This document shows positions 10,861 to 22,826 of a DNA stretch of 64,000 nt, in pieces. The translations under genes were made by a program, and so were the position numbers. Under the pieces are notes generated by a model. The model ran no database searches. It had not been told where the DNA came from and saw only the letters and a list, made by a program, of their open reading frames with translations. This stretch comes from Undaria pinnatifida (lineage: Eukaryota; Sar; Phaeophyceae; Laminariales; Alariaceae). The stretch spans positions 7,395,550-7,459,549 of the forward strand of contig JABAKD010000004.1 in NCBI GenBank assembly GCA_012845835.1, given 5' to 3'. Each line of letters begins with the position of its first letter. The stretch's first letter is position 1.

Positions 10861-13800
10861 CCTGGTAGTATATGTCGGATTGTCCGATATATCGAAAAAA
10901 TCGGTACCGATGCACGACCCTGAATTTCGTACGTCGTAAGATACTGCAGCACTGTAGGTTACGCATACACTGTACCAACACTTTAACAAACATCTGATAT
11001 TGACCTCACTTTGACACTTTTTCTTGGACGCGGACAAATGCACAGGGCATCAGTATGTTTCACTTTGTTATGGCACTCCACTTGAATAGAAGCTGTTCCC
11101 AACAAGAACCGAGCAATTTCCATTTCGTACCTAAACTTTCATTAGTTTGAACGCTCCAACAGCATTGAGACCAATGCTACGGTATTTGTAATGGAGTGCC
11201 CTCCGTAGAAGGATAGTTTATAGATTCGACGTGAAACAATGTCATGGTTGAGGTCAAACCACGTGACATTAGATGTCACATTCACGTCAAGGCCATCATA
11301 CATGGGCCATAATGTAGGTGACGATGATGGGACAAGCAGGACGCCCCACATCTCACTACCTGCTCTACCTGCTCTACCCTGCCCTATCGTGCCTAGGCCT
11401 GTTTTGTCTGTCTTCAAGAGTTTAATGTAGAGGAAATAATGTAAAAGCCTTTTGAGTCTATCCAGCGAGCCATGAGGAGAGACCAAACAAGGGCACCGGA
11501 ACTCATGAGGAGCACGCTTCCCAACAACGACCAGCCACGCATCCCCCACTCGGAGTACCACCACATATTGCTGTATCATACCCCGTTTATATTATTACCG
11601 AGTATGAATCACTCTCACTAGTGACTCTGTAACTGACTTACAAAATGACTTTAGGCGCGGTTTTGGCCAAGTTAGGAATAACATTCGATCGCAGATTCCT
11701 ATCGGAAAAATACGACAGCAGCATGAATTCACCACCGCAAAAGAAAAAGAGCGGTGTACGAGCTCACGCGAGTTATCCCGAGGTACTGAAAACAAAACAC
11801 ATAAAAGTGACACCCAAACCGTAGCCTAGGACTTAGCGGGTGTTCACGACTAGCCTGCCAATTTGGGTATTTATTTCTAATTTTCCGATTATCCTTTTTT
11901 TGTGTGGTCAGGACATTATCGATGTACCATAACGGTATATATATGGATAGATAGGATATTTGTTATACCTCGGGATCGATGTATTCAATATCTCACCATA
12001 TCTTCGTCCGAACAAGTTCGTTCCCGTTATTAGGATCGTGTGTCACTGACTCCGAAAAAAAATGGCGATCTCCCTGTCCCATGGAGGTTTTTGCATGCCA
12101 TGCACACGTTCTGCAACCATATTTGTGAGTGAACCTACGAAGTATGACGGCAGTGAAACATACTATTGTTTACCTGTCGACGCCCAGGGGACGGCCACGT
12201 TACAGCATCAAATACGTGTTTCAGGGTTCATGGCAACGCCATTGCACATTGTGAGTTAGTTTTGATGGCGGTATTTCGGGACTTCATGGCGCGCTACCAT
12301 GAACGCTGCATGTCAGTTCCATTGCATTGAGATTAGGTACATGCCACCGTTTACGATATGGCATCGCCATATCACGCCACGCGTATTCGTAGCGGTCATG
12401 GGGGACGACTGCACCTAGCGATATGCATGTTACCTATTTGTGCTCACACGCAGAACGGTTATGGTCACCACCTAGCAGTGCCACGGGACGCACAGTTCAA
12501 AAACAATGTGATGCTTTCATGGCCATGCTATGATGCTGCACATGTAACATTCGTCAGATTGGGCTGTTCTACTGGGCCCGCCCATCGGCATATAGCACAC
12601 CGAGCGTCTGTCTCTGTTGGTCGTTCTCACTCTACAACATTAAGCTGATTTAGGAGACACGTTTACAACGATACATCGTACACACGGTTTTCGGGTCAAG
12701 CCATGCTGGGTCAAGCGCACTGCGTGTCCAGGGGGGGGGGGGGCATTCTCAGGACAACTTACTCACGTGAAGCACAAGAACACAAAACAGAAGAGGAAAC
12801 CACAGACCCTGATGACTAATCGGACAGACACCAAGTACGTGAAAGGACAACCGAACGGCGTCCGGGCCAACACCTCTTCTTGGCCACGAGTGTAAATCTT
12901 GCAGAAAATGGGCATTGGCTGAAAGGTAGATCGATCTGTTTGTTGGGTGTGCAGGATCACTTCTTTGCTGTATTGTTTCTGCGAATGCAGGAAATGGTAC
13001 CGGAGACTAGTCGGCGTGGAGAACTTTTTCATGGCAAGATAGCACAGGGACGAGGTCGAGGAGAGCTGGCTACGAGCCACACAACAGAGGACACAAACAG
13101 TAGTCCAAATGGCAAATAAGGCGGGGGGCGCAACAGATAGGGAGGGGGGAGGGGGGACGGGAGGCGTGATGATGCAGCTATCATCGACGAACGCTGAAAC
13201 CAAAATGGAAGATCGTGTGGCTAGGTACCGGTTCGACCAATAAAGTGGAACGTGTGCTCCTATTATATTATAGCTCTGAACACTAAATTGAGTTGTAGTT
13301 TGGAAGGGGGCTACGGTAGAAGCTGGCTCTTATTTCTCCGAGACTTCATTCTGGAGGAGTTCCATGCCTCACACAAACGACCATCAAGAATAATGAGAGT
13401 GAACTGAAAGTGCAACCAGATGAACAAAACGAGCAAACCCATGGCATAGGTTCACAAGACGAAAACGTTACACGAACGAGACTGACAGTCCGACCATGTT
13501 TGTCTGTAATTGATTAAGGAGCCCTATCGTTTCGACAAATTGATGGCCAAAAATGCTACCACTATCATTCCAAGGCTCCCTTTGTGTCGTCATCATCAGG
13601 CGAGGGCGGAAATTGCAGCAATGACACGAGTCGCCTTGCCTAGTTGTGACGTTCATGTTTTCCCTTGTTTATCTGGTTGTTGATTTTTGCCGGTATCTTC
13701 TCGTCGTCGTCGCGTTGTTTCGTCCGTGCAACATCTGTTTGTTCCTCTTCGCCACATGCACATTGTTTTCTCACAGCCTTTCTTTGTCATTGTTGTGTCT

Positions 13801-14532
13801 TCTTGCGTCACATTCTTCAGAACTGTCGGATTTACTGCCTTCTACAGTAAGTATAGTCTATAGTTTTCATCTTTTGTGGTGTGCCCTTTATGGTTGTGTT
13901 CGCGAACTCCTTTCGCTAGCACTTTTTTCTTGCCTTTCGTTGGTTCATTTTTAATTTCGATTTTAATATTAGTTTCTCTGTGTGCGACAACCTCAAACTT
14001 CGCACTTGTCTAGGATGAAGAGTAAGCATGGACACTGGGTGAGTGAAAAAGATAAACTTTGTCGATTTGAGCTCGTCTACGTATGCTGAGTAGGGTATCA
14101 CTGCGTGTTCCAACACAATACTAACCAAGGAGTGTTGTAATAACCATGTTAATACCTGCCAAGTAACACTTCACTTGACTTATATCGTGCCTGTCGTAGG
14201 GCGGTCGATCGACTTCCTGTCCAGAAAGCAATGCATTTTCCATTTTTCTCAAAGAAAGGTCGTGCCTCTACGTCTTCAAGGAAAATCCCGGCGCCTCCCG
14301 TCGACCAGGACAAAACCACCTCCCTGCAACACAGCTACTTAACATATAATGACGTGTGTGTGACGTGAATTTTCTGGATGGGAAGGCTCTCTCTGTTGCC
14401 CGTCTTCCGTTTTATTTTTGATACCTGGTATATATGTATATATGTTAAAACTGTTACACATACCCAACCATGGGGTAACGATACACTCCGGAGTATATGA
14501 TAAGCCAGGCACCCTTGAACCTACACGAGGTT
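10861..14532. other. Unassigned stretch
   Basis: No supported gene. The two longest minus-strand frames (11142-11579 and 12763-13203, each about 145 codons) show no family motif; the second runs through a C-rich tract. Poly-G lies at 12729-12742. A T-rich hydrophobic frame at 13646-13954 is explained by composition. No duplication with other parts of the window was noticed. Confidence 0.45.
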
Positions 14533-15163
14533 AATAGTCGGCGTGTGGCTTACGCACACACATGCTATATATTCTTCTGGGCATATATTTTGCTCGTGCG
14601 AGTAGCGGGTGCCTAATATGTTCTCAGCAACGATTTCATTTCAAGGAACCAAGGGGTAGTGCGTCCACAACGCTTCAAAGCGAAGATATTGAGTGCACCG
14701 GCCCTTTAGACGTATATCAGTGTGAGTGACCTGCGTGAGTTAGTAAAACCGGAGCTACCTCCACCCATTGTAACCTTGGTCCCCCACCTAAACAATGTCT
14801 ATGTTGGAAACAGGCAATGTTCGCTACTGCTATAACAGCAGCTGGTCCTTCCATCCCTCGCATCCTCCAACGAACGGTGGCGAAGCGTAGTCCTCGATGT
14901 TGTTGATGATAGGAATACGAAGATGGAGTGGTTATGGGAAACTCAAACTCAGTGTGCAGGCCAGTTTTGGTTTTATCGCTGTCCGAGATATATTTCATAC
15001 GCGGGTAGATCACCAACGTCATCAGATGATACTCGTATACACTTCAAGATGTAATAAATGAATGCAGCACCATGTATCGTCAAAGTCAGTCATCGAGAAA
15101 ACCCGCAAAGAGAGCAAATCAATGGCGTCGATCATGTAAATTGGCCCACTAGCTTGCATGTAA
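14533..15163 (+). repeat. ~0.63 kb dispersed repeat, copy 1 of an inverted pair
   Basis: It aligns along its whole length with the reverse complement of 21321-21940. Shared blocks include TAGTCGGCGTG, GCTCGTGCGAGTAGCGGGTG, GTGCGTCCACAACGCTTC, GAGCTACCTCCACCC, GCAGGCCAGTTTT and TTGGCCCACTAGCTT. Divergence is moderate, with indels. Parts of the minus strand are open (14717-15022) and short peptides such as TLVIYP, QQHRGLR and HAG-SH recur in the partner, so it may derive from a transposon coding region. No superfamily was recognised. Confidence 0.85.
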
Positions 15164-15726
15164 GTTATATGAGGCTCAAAAAATCGCCCCCATCTCAGTA
15201 TGCCAAACGATGGTTCCCGGACGGGCTGGTCGCACATAGCAAAAAATGTGAAAGGGCGATGAAGCAACAAAGAAACCTCACGCTATTCGAACGATCTGGT
15301 CATGCTTGACGGGGACTTGGTGCTTTCCACAAGTCACAGTCTTCGTCCCGTTCAGGATAATATGTGAGAACCAACCACGGGGAGCTGGGGGGGGCAGCAA
15401 AAAGCGGACAGTGTATCTGAAAGCTCTAACGCCACCGCTTTGACGAGTTATGACTTGGAAACTGGAAACGCCTGACCCTGAGAACACATTGCGCATGCAC
15501 TAAGTAGGGCATATATATATGACCAATTCGAAGGCATTCTTCATCCGACTCAATCTCGCCGAGACATCCGAGAAAAACAAGAAAAATAACACACATCGTT
15601 CCACACGAAAACCTTGTATCAATAGCCGTTCCCGATCAAGGTGGAATTTGGAGGAAACAATTCTGAAGCCTCTAGAACAACATCGCTGTAAACGTTCATT
15701 TGATCAATTCGCCACCACCAATCACG
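15164..15726. other. Unassigned stretch
   Basis: No gene or repeat was recognised between the 0.63 kb repeat and the CR-A terminal module. Confidence 0.5.
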
Positions 15727-16013
15727 ATATGTGATAAACTGATGCATTTCCTTCCACAGCCGTCAGACTTTGTCCCCCTTAGAAACGGGTTTTATAGTTT
15801 CCTCGCACAGATTGATTAACATCATCCTGTTGACCCTGGTACAAGCTACACTAACTGTAGTTGCAAGGGGAGTCGCCGACCTATATCCTTAAATGAGGAC
15901 ACACAACCCGTAATACGCGCGATCGAAATATATCACACAAAGCTTGCAAAGATGAGTTTCGACAAAACATTCGATCTCACAGCTGGAGTGAATTTTAATT
16001 TTCATACCATTAC
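15727..16013 (-). repeat. CR-A terminal module, solo copy
   Basis: The reverse-oriented terminal module alone runs from TGATAAACTGATGCATTTCC through the complement of the GGATATAGGTCGGCGACTCC block to CTCACAGCTGGAGTGAATTT. It has no G/C tracts, so it is either a truncation or a solo terminus. Confidence 0.85.
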
Positions 16014-16127
16014 CGAAGCAACGAGATGGTGGTACACATATAAAACACCGCAAACGAAGGGGTGGTTTTTGGTCACGAAATTTCACCCTGCAATGAGCAC
16101 GAGGAGGAGAAAGTGCAAGTTAACGCA

Positions 16128-16240
16128 ATTATTTTGGTCTTATACATGTATAGGAGGTGCTTACTACTGTTGTACGGGTGATGCTAGGCCTCAAGGGGAT
16201 GGTGGGCGTGGCGGGGAATGAAAGGGTGGGGGGGGTATGT
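16128..16240 (+). repeat. CR-A T-module fragment
   Basis: A forward T-module fragment (GCTTACTACTGTTGTACGGG, then TGCTAGGCCTCAAGGGGATG) with a G-rich tail. It sits between two reverse-oriented terminal modules, so the CR-A pieces here are scrambled. Confidence 0.6.
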
Positions 16241-16344
16241 CCTTGTAAGCTTGGAGAGCATACTAGTACTACTGTATACAAACGAGCTACTGCGCACATG
16301 GATGGCTCGAAAAGGTAAAGCGGTGATAACAACTGTCGTGTATA

Positions 16345-16502
16345 TATGCCTACACTGTAGTTCCAGGGGGAGTCGCCGACCTCTATCCTTAAGGAGGACA
16401 AACAACCTGTCATACACGTGATCGGAGTATCACACACAGTTTGCAAAGATGAGATTCGACCAAATCTTCGATGTCACAGCTGGAGTGAATTTTTACTTTC
16501 AT
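16345..16502 (-). repeat. CR-A terminal module, truncated
   Basis: The reverse-oriented terminus starts at CTACACTGTAGTTCCAGG and ends at CACAGCTGGAGTGAATTTT. The adjoining S module is absent. Confidence 0.85.
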
Positions 16503-16934
16503 AATATAGTGTAGTTATAATTGTGACGGGCGTAAAGGTAGGGCAGCGTCTAGGTGGAGTGTGTATGTGTGTGTGGGCAGGGAAATTTCGTCGGGCGGCG
16601 GAGGAGGGGTGGGGGGGATGGAGGTGGGAAGGAAACGGAGGTGGACTCGACCAACATATTTTTTGTATTACCTAAAAATGCAGAAATAATCTAGATGCCC
16701 AAGTTCTCAAGGATGATATAGTTTATAGTGACTTTTGTGGCAAACTTGATAAATGAAATACTGCTGTTGTTGTATGTGCTAGATTCCATCATCACATTTC
16801 GACTGAAAATGAGAGTCAGATAGGATAGCTATAATCAAATATGTGTGTCCTTGGTGCGAAACTGATATTCCCACCCATCTACTTAGTACAAATAATGCCG
16901 ATGCCGAGCTCAGGCGTCACCAATTATTGCAAAA

Positions 16935-18505
16935 GCAAAATACACTCCAGATGTGAGATCAAGATTTTGTCGAAACTCATCTTTGCAAACTATGTGTGAT
17001 ACTCCAATCGCGCGTTTTACGGGTTGTGTGTCCTCATTAAGGATATAGGTCGCCGACTCCCCTTGCAACTACAGTGTAGGTATCAGAGTCAACAGGGTGA
17101 TGTTGGTCAATCTGTGCGCGGAAACTATAAAACCTGTTTCTGAGGTGGACAAAATCTGACAGTTAGCTGTGGAAGGAAATGCATCTGTATATAAAGTAAA
17201 TACTGTAATTTGAATATCCGGTGAGGGGAGGGCGGAGGTTTTTAGGACGTGGGGGCCTGGCTTTTGTGAAAAGGACGCGGGGGTGGGGGGGGGGAAAGGG
17301 CGCTGCAGCTCAATTTGTGCGTGGAAGGTATAAATCCTCAAGGGGATAAATCTGTCGGTTTTAAAAAAATTCACCAGTAGTTTATCATGGGGGGTGGGGG
17401 GTGGTGGGGGCGGGGCTGGCGGGGCAGCTCAATCTGTGCGTGAAAAGTATACATCATTCAAGGGGATAAATGTGAGGGTTCTGGAAAGAATACCAGTTTA
17501 TCATGTATATCCCGTAGGTCGTACAACCAGTGAGTAGAGGGCGGAGTTTTCGAGGGGGTGGGGGTGGAGTGGGGGGGGTGGGGAGGTGGGGGGGTGGGGG
17601 AGGTGGGGGGGTGGAGGTGGGGGAGGGGGGAGGGGGGGGGGGGCTTTAGATCGCATAGATGTATTGGTTTCCTATTATAGTCGAGGTGCTAGGTCTAGGG
17701 GATGGTGCGGGTGGTCGGGAAGCAGGGGGGCGAGAGGGCGGGGGGGGGGGGGGGGGGGGGGAATTTGCAGCAGCGGCATGGATGGCTCTAGAAAGATAAT
17801 AAGGTGATATCCAGTGCGTGGAAGTGTCTACTACTCTGGCAGATTTCAATATCATGTGGGGCGTTTGAGCAAGAGAGAGTGGGTAAGAAAAAAATAAATA
17901 ATAAAGAACAAAAAGCGGGGGGGGGGGGGGGGGGGGACGGTTGTCAAGAGATTTAGGTCACATGTACCTTTAAAATACTCTCCAGCTGTGAGAGGAAATA
18001 TTTGGTCGAATCTAATATTTGCAAGATTATGTGTGATGCTCCGATCGCCCGTATTAATCATAAATGTAGGGGCTTGCTATACGCGTGGTGTTAGGTCTAG
18101 GCGATCGTTCGGGTGGTGGGGAAGAAGGGGGTGTTAGAGGGCCGGGGGGAATGAATGAAAGCACTCCGATCGCGCGTATGAATCATATATGTAAGGGCTT
18201 GCTATACGCGTGGTGCTAGGTCTTCTAGGCGATCGTTCGGGAGGTGGGGAAGGAGGGGGCTTTGGAGGGTGGGGGGGGATAAATGAAAGCTACGTCACAA
18301 ATGGCTAAAAAGATAATGACGTGATATCAATTGCGTAGAAGTGTTTAATAGTCTGGTCGATTTCGATTGTAAGTGGGGCGTTTGAACAAACTGGGAGGCA
18401 AAAATGAATAAATATATAAATAAACGGGAGGAGGGGCGGGCGGAAATGAGTTGGAGCTACACGGTATGGATGGCTAGAAAATAATGAGATGATATCAGCA
18501 ATTTT
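16935..18505 (+). repeat. CR-A composite repeat, long forward copy
   Basis: The terminal module starts at ACACTCCAGATGTGAGATC (16942) and runs to about 17190. Three S modules follow (17100-17230, 17310-17380, 17430-17540), separated by poly-G tracts. A T module lies at 17640-17890 (GGTGCTAGGTCTAGGGGATG, CAGCAGCGGCATGGATGG). An internal copy of the terminal motif (CTCTCCAGCTGTGAGAGG) lies at about 17980. Two shortened T modules follow (18070-18240) and a last one lies at 18290-18505. It lacks the AT-rich distal third found at 37790-38192. Confidence 0.85.
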
Positions 18506-18555
18506 TGGACATACCATGTAGCTATTAAGATGATATTAAAAGAGAGAAATCTTTA

Positions 18556-18816
18556 CAGGGTGGTTCGACAAAAATACAAAAAACAAACCACAACAAGGGA
18601 CATATTAACCCTATTTGGATACAGTATGGTGATATCAGATGGTGTGACCACAGGTCGTAGATATTCGTGAAATGAAGTTATGCAGTGGGACAACCATATC
18701 TGTAACTCAATGACTATGCGTTGAACGGTCGGTCCATCAAAATAGTTGACCGGTATCTGAATATCAATTACGAGGTTCGACATTCACGTAGGGGAGTTTT
18801 GCTTGACCACCCCGTG
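18556..18816. mobile_element. 261-bp Tc1/mariner-like MITE
   Basis: It is flanked by TA on both sides (18554-18555 and 18817-18818). The left end CAGGGTGGTTCGACAAAA and the reverse complement of the right end (CACGGGGTGGTCAAGCAAAA) are terminal inverted repeats with small differences. CAGGG-type ends and TA duplication are typical of the Tc1/mariner superfamily. It is too short to encode a transposase. The minus-strand frame through it is not recognisable. Confidence 0.8.
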
Positions 18817-18818
18817 TA

Positions 18819-20497
18819 TCGCACGCATGCACGGAAGCAGCTGACAGACCCCTCCGCTTGACGGCCGCCCTACCCCACACACTCACTCATCACCGAGCAG
18901 CTGTTCCTCCTCAAGATCCTCCTGCGCACGTCTGCCCCCCTCTCCCCGCCTAACGCAAAACTCCAACGAGTTCTCCCCCAGCACGAACCAGATATCAAGG
19001 CGAACAGCACCCACCCGACAGCGTGATTGAGACATATACGGCGGCAGCACCAGCGTCAGCAGCTATCGAAAAGTTTAGTGATTTTTAAGACGTGTCTTAT
19101 TACACCAGGTGAGTGCGACTGTATGATATGCCTAGGATGTGTAATATAGACGGTCTTTCTTTTGTGACAATTGCTTCCTCTCTGCTTGTATGCACACTCG
19201 CTATTGACAATTGCGAAATGTTTTCTTTTTCTGCCTGAGAGCTGGTTCGACTTGTAATTTGATGGAGCGCGTTGCCCGGGACAACCACACCGCAAGAGGA
19301 GGGGGGTTACTGTGCGTTTTCCCCTCTTAGCCTGTCGAAGCTCTTTCGCCATGTGCTTATCCCCTAAAAAGGTGAACATTTGCGATAATGAAATCTTACG
19401 CGATGTTTGGTTCCCCTCACGTAAGCCGCCTGGCGTACGCTACTGTCAAGAGCGAATCAACCTCTGATCACACCACCTCATGTGCAGTATGAGATACAGA
19501 GCTCCCGGTGTTACGTAGCATCCTAATCGGATCGATCAGAAGACCTCTTTTCCGAGGACTGACTTTGACCATACATGCTACATACCAGTACGGTCCAATA
19601 CATGTTTCATACGGTAAGATATCTCCGTTGGAGTATTCTTCGGTTGCATTGGCTACGTGTCACTTGTGCGCGTGACCAGCCTGTTCATTTTATGATCTAC
19701 AAACGGTGTGCTCTGTTTGTGTTTGTGCATGAATCTGCAATTGAATGAACGATTTCCTGGGGCGGACAAATCTGCCCTATATAGACTAGAGTGTTTTGAA
19801 ACAATCGATATAAGGAAGAGCATCACACGTGCGAGTGGCATAGACGCGGCAGTTAAACAAAGGGGTACCGCTCCTACCACAGCGATTTTTCTTTTGCTAC
19901 TGTTTAAGGCAACGGCAAAAGCTGCAGTTTAACAGGTAATACAGCTCGAGGCCGTATTGTCCGTCTTCTCCAAGAACTCGACTTTTTATGGGCTCCACGC
20001 ATATCTATTTGGGTTCCACACGTCGCGTCAGTTGACTTTTTGCCTGCCGTCGCCTTTTTCATTCACTCTATCAACACCTGCGCAGAAAGCTAAACAGCCG
20101 GTGTCTACGATGGCAACCTCCAGCGCTTGATCACTCGGTGCATTTTCTTGTCCCACGCCGTCTCGAGTTAGCTGTAGTCGCCTTGCTGCGATGCCTAGGG
20201 TGAACGTCCTGCTCAGGTTCGTTTTCCGAATCTATCTGTGGGAAAAATCTCTACGGGCTTGGCCAGACAACTTTGCCGCCAGAAAAATTTGCCGTGTCCC
20301 GTTAAAATGGTTCGCATTGAAATTGAAGTGAAATATTTGGAAACGATTTTGATCATTATGGACTAACACACACACTGAACAAAGCCGGCACTCTTCTAAG
20401 CGTTTTGTTTTGTTCGAGATAGTTTTGCCTGAAATAACGATCCGAAAAAAACCAAAAGAGATCAAAACTTGTTTTCAAGAAAGAGTACAAAATATAT
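18819..20497. other. Unassigned stretch with one basic minus-strand ORF
   Basis: A 107-codon ATG-initiated minus-strand frame (19056-19379) is rich in Lys, Arg and Cys but matches no family known to me. No repeats were recognised. Confidence 0.4.
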
Positions 20498-20563
20498 GCA
20501 AAGATGAGTTTCGACGAAATCTTCGATCTCACAGCTGGAGTGTATTTTCATTTTTTATAATAA
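20498..20563 (-). repeat. CR-A terminus, short solo fragment
   Basis: Only the last ~65 bp of the terminal module is present (GCAAAGATGAGTTTCGACG to CTCACAGCTGGAGTG, then TATTTTCATTTTTTATAAT). Confidence 0.85.
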
Positions 20564-21320
20564 AATATGAAAGACCGGGTTCCACTTTATTTGCACGTGC
20601 GGTCCAAATACAAGGTTTGAATTTCAGATCGCACCCGCCGTAAAAACGTTGAGCGGGGAATCGCAGAGTGAAATGGCCAAATTCTCCGTTCCATGTCGAA
20701 ACTACTTGACATTTATAAAGCATCGAGTTTGGGAAATATATATCAAAGGGTGGCGAATTAGTAAGAGTAAACTTTCATGATGTTCTTCAAGAAGAGGCTC
20801 CAAGATTGTTTTCTCCAAATTCCACCATGATGATCGGGAAGGACGACTTATATACACGATTTCGTATGAAACGTTTACGAAGTGCGTTTTTGTTTTGTTT
20901 TCTCGGATGTATCGGCGAGATAAGGTCGGATAAAGAATACCTTAGAATGGTTCATTTATATGCTCTTTTTGGTGCATGTGCAATGTGTTGTCAAAGGGTC
21001 AGATGTTTCCAGTTTCCAGGTCTTTAAACTCGTTAAATCGGTGGCGCTAGAGCTTTGAGAATCACTGTCGGCTTTTTGGCTGGCCCAGCTCACAGTGGTT
21101 TGTTCTCGCATATTTTCCTGCACAGAACATAGACCCCAATTTGAGGGCAGCACCCAGTCCCCTTCAAGCATGATGACCAGATCGTGCGAATGGCGTGAGG
21201 TTTCTCTGTTGCTTCTTCGCCCTTACACACTTTTGCCATTAACGGCCAGCCCGTCCGCGGACCTTTGCTCGCCATATTGAGGCGGGAGGAGGTTATTTGG
21301 AGCCCCTTACAACAAAAAAC
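20564..21320. other. Unassigned stretch
   Basis: No supported gene. Overlapping short frames on both strands lack motifs. Confidence 0.5.
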
Positions 21321-21940
21321 ACGTAAGCTAGTGGGCCAATTTAGACAATCGACCTAATTGATTAGCTCTCTGTGCATGTTTTTTTTTTTTCACCATCATA
21401 GTCGCTGCATTCATGCATTACACCTTGAAGCGTTTACGAGTGTAAACTGATGACGTTGGTAATCTACCCAGATTGAAGAAGTCTCGGACAACGATATAAC
21501 AAAAACTGGCCTGCACAATAAGGTTTCGAAGCTCCGTCTTCGAATTATCAGCAGCATCGAGGACTACGCTTAAATCCTTTCGGACCGTTCATTGGAGATG
21601 CGAGGCATAGGAAGACCCGCTTGCTGCTTCTGTTATAGCAGTAGCAGACATCCTCTGTTTCCAACAGAGACTTTGTTCGGGTGGGACCAGGGTTAGGACG
21701 GGTGGAGGTAGCTCTGGCTTTACTGCCGCACGCAGGTCAATCACACTAATATTTGTCTAAAGGGTCAGTGCATCACTCAACACCTCCATCGCTTCGAAGC
21801 GTTGTGGACGCACCACCCCTTTGATTCGTGGAATCAGATCGTTACTAAGGACATCTGAGGCACCCGCTACTCGCACGAGCAAAACAATATGTTCAGACAA
21901 ATATATTACATGTATGAACGTTGGCCGCACGCCGACTATT
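21321..21940 (-). repeat. ~0.63 kb dispersed repeat, copy 2 of an inverted pair
   Basis: Reverse-oriented partner of 14533-15163. It starts ACGTAAGCTAGTGGGCCAAT and ends GGCCGCACGCCGACTATT. Indels occur relative to copy 1, for example an A/T run at 21379-21390. Confidence 0.85.
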
Positions 21941-22164
21941 TTAATAAATAGCCGTCTCCACTACTACTACAAGACAACATAGATAGATGCAATTATATCT
22001 CTGTGTATGTGAGCCATGCGCACCATATGTGTCTACTACTGGCGCATACGATATGCCCCGTACCCAGTCCCAGCCAGGAAGGACAAAGCCCTATCCAAGC
22101 CGAAAACGAAAACGGGTGTGTACGTACGCGGAATTATCCTCGTTTGGGTTCAAGGGTGCATGGC

Positions 22165-22433
22165 ATAGACTATATGATAAAATTAAAATAAAAACTTTAC
22201 CCATTCTTATTAATATAAAAATGGATAAAATCTTTTAATATTTATAATTGTATATATAGATATATACAATTATAATATTGAACAATAATTAAAGTTAGAT
22301 TTAGGTATAGAAGATTTGATAATTTTTTGTCCTTAACTTTAGTTATTGTTGTAAATGAAAATTAAATTGATCAATTGGACGCATTGAAAGTACTAAATGA
22401 CCCAGGTAGATTAATTGCAGTTCATACACTCCA
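22165..22433 (+). pseudogene. Plastid-like AT-rich insert (NUPT) with possible psbB start
   Basis: This block is strikingly AT-rich compared with both flanks. A forward frame ends in MDKIF and TAA at 22236-22238. A strong hairpin follows at once, then an AT-rich spacer. At 22390-22425 codons read VLNDPGRLIAVH, which matches the conserved N-terminal segment of the photosystem II CP47 protein (psbB family). The residues before it do not match: an in-frame stop or frameshift lies upstream, and ATG at 22355 is 35 bases before GTA rather than a codon multiple. The arrangement gene end, terminator-like hairpin, spacer, gene start is typical of compact plastid genomes. I infer an old transfer to the nucleus. 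The psbB identity rests on about 12 residues. The right edge fuses directly to a CR-A terminus. Confidence 0.5.
22242..22275 (+). terminator. Perfect 15-bp hairpin in the plastid-like insert
   Basis: The arms 22242-22256 and 22261-22275 are perfect inverted repeats with a 4-base loop, lying 4 bases after a stop codon. In a plastid this would be a 3'-end stabilising or terminator structure. In the nucleus it is probably non-functional. Confidence 0.7.
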
Positions 22434-22449
22434 GCTGTGAGATGCATAT
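22434..22449 (+). repeat. CR-A terminal motif fragment
   Basis: ACACTCCAGCTGTGAGAT (22427-22444) is the first 18 bases of the CR-A terminus and overlaps the end of the plastid-like insert. It is then cut off by the 240-bp repeat. The same motif restarts at 22733. Confidence 0.7.
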
Positions 22450-22690
22450 GTTGTTGTTTGTTGTTGTTGTTTTCTCACATTAACTCTTGTCAAAAATCTA
22501 GAGTCCGTGGTCACACAAAGGTGCTGGAGCCCTAGGAAGATCCGAAAAACCAAGTGAAATCAAAATTCGTCAGGGAAATACGACGCTTTCCCGCCTAAAA
22601 ACGCACGATACGGAAAAAGGCGCACAAGTGAAAAGGTCAAATGTGCAAACTGAACTCACATGGCCGCGGGTATCCACTCAACTACAGCAC
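22450..22690 (+). repeat. 240-bp dispersed repeat, copy 1
   Basis: It begins with a GTT-rich stretch and TTTTCTCACATTAACTC, continues AGAGTCCGTGGTCACACAAA and ends ATCCACTCAACTACAGCA. It is nearly identical to 35402-35637, with only a few substitutions and small indels, so it amplified recently. It lies between two copies of the CR-A terminal motif. Confidence 0.9.
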
Positions 22691-22729
22691 ATATATATAG
22701 TCTATAGTCTCTATATTATACAAATTAAA

Positions 22730-22826
22730 ATACACTCCAGCTGTGAGATCGAATATTTTGTCGAAACTCATCTTTGCGAGCTATGTGTGATACTTCGATC
22801 GCACGTATTTCGGATTGTGTGTATGT
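22730..22826 (+). repeat. CR-A terminus, short forward fragment
   Basis: AATACACTCCAGCTGTGAGA through GATCGCACGTATTTCGG, then unrelated sequence. Confidence 0.85.

Noticed and set aside
17541-17760. Telomere-like G-rich repeats
   Set aside because: G-runs are irregular homopolymers without a TTAGGG- or TTTAGGG-type unit; they belong to CR-A.
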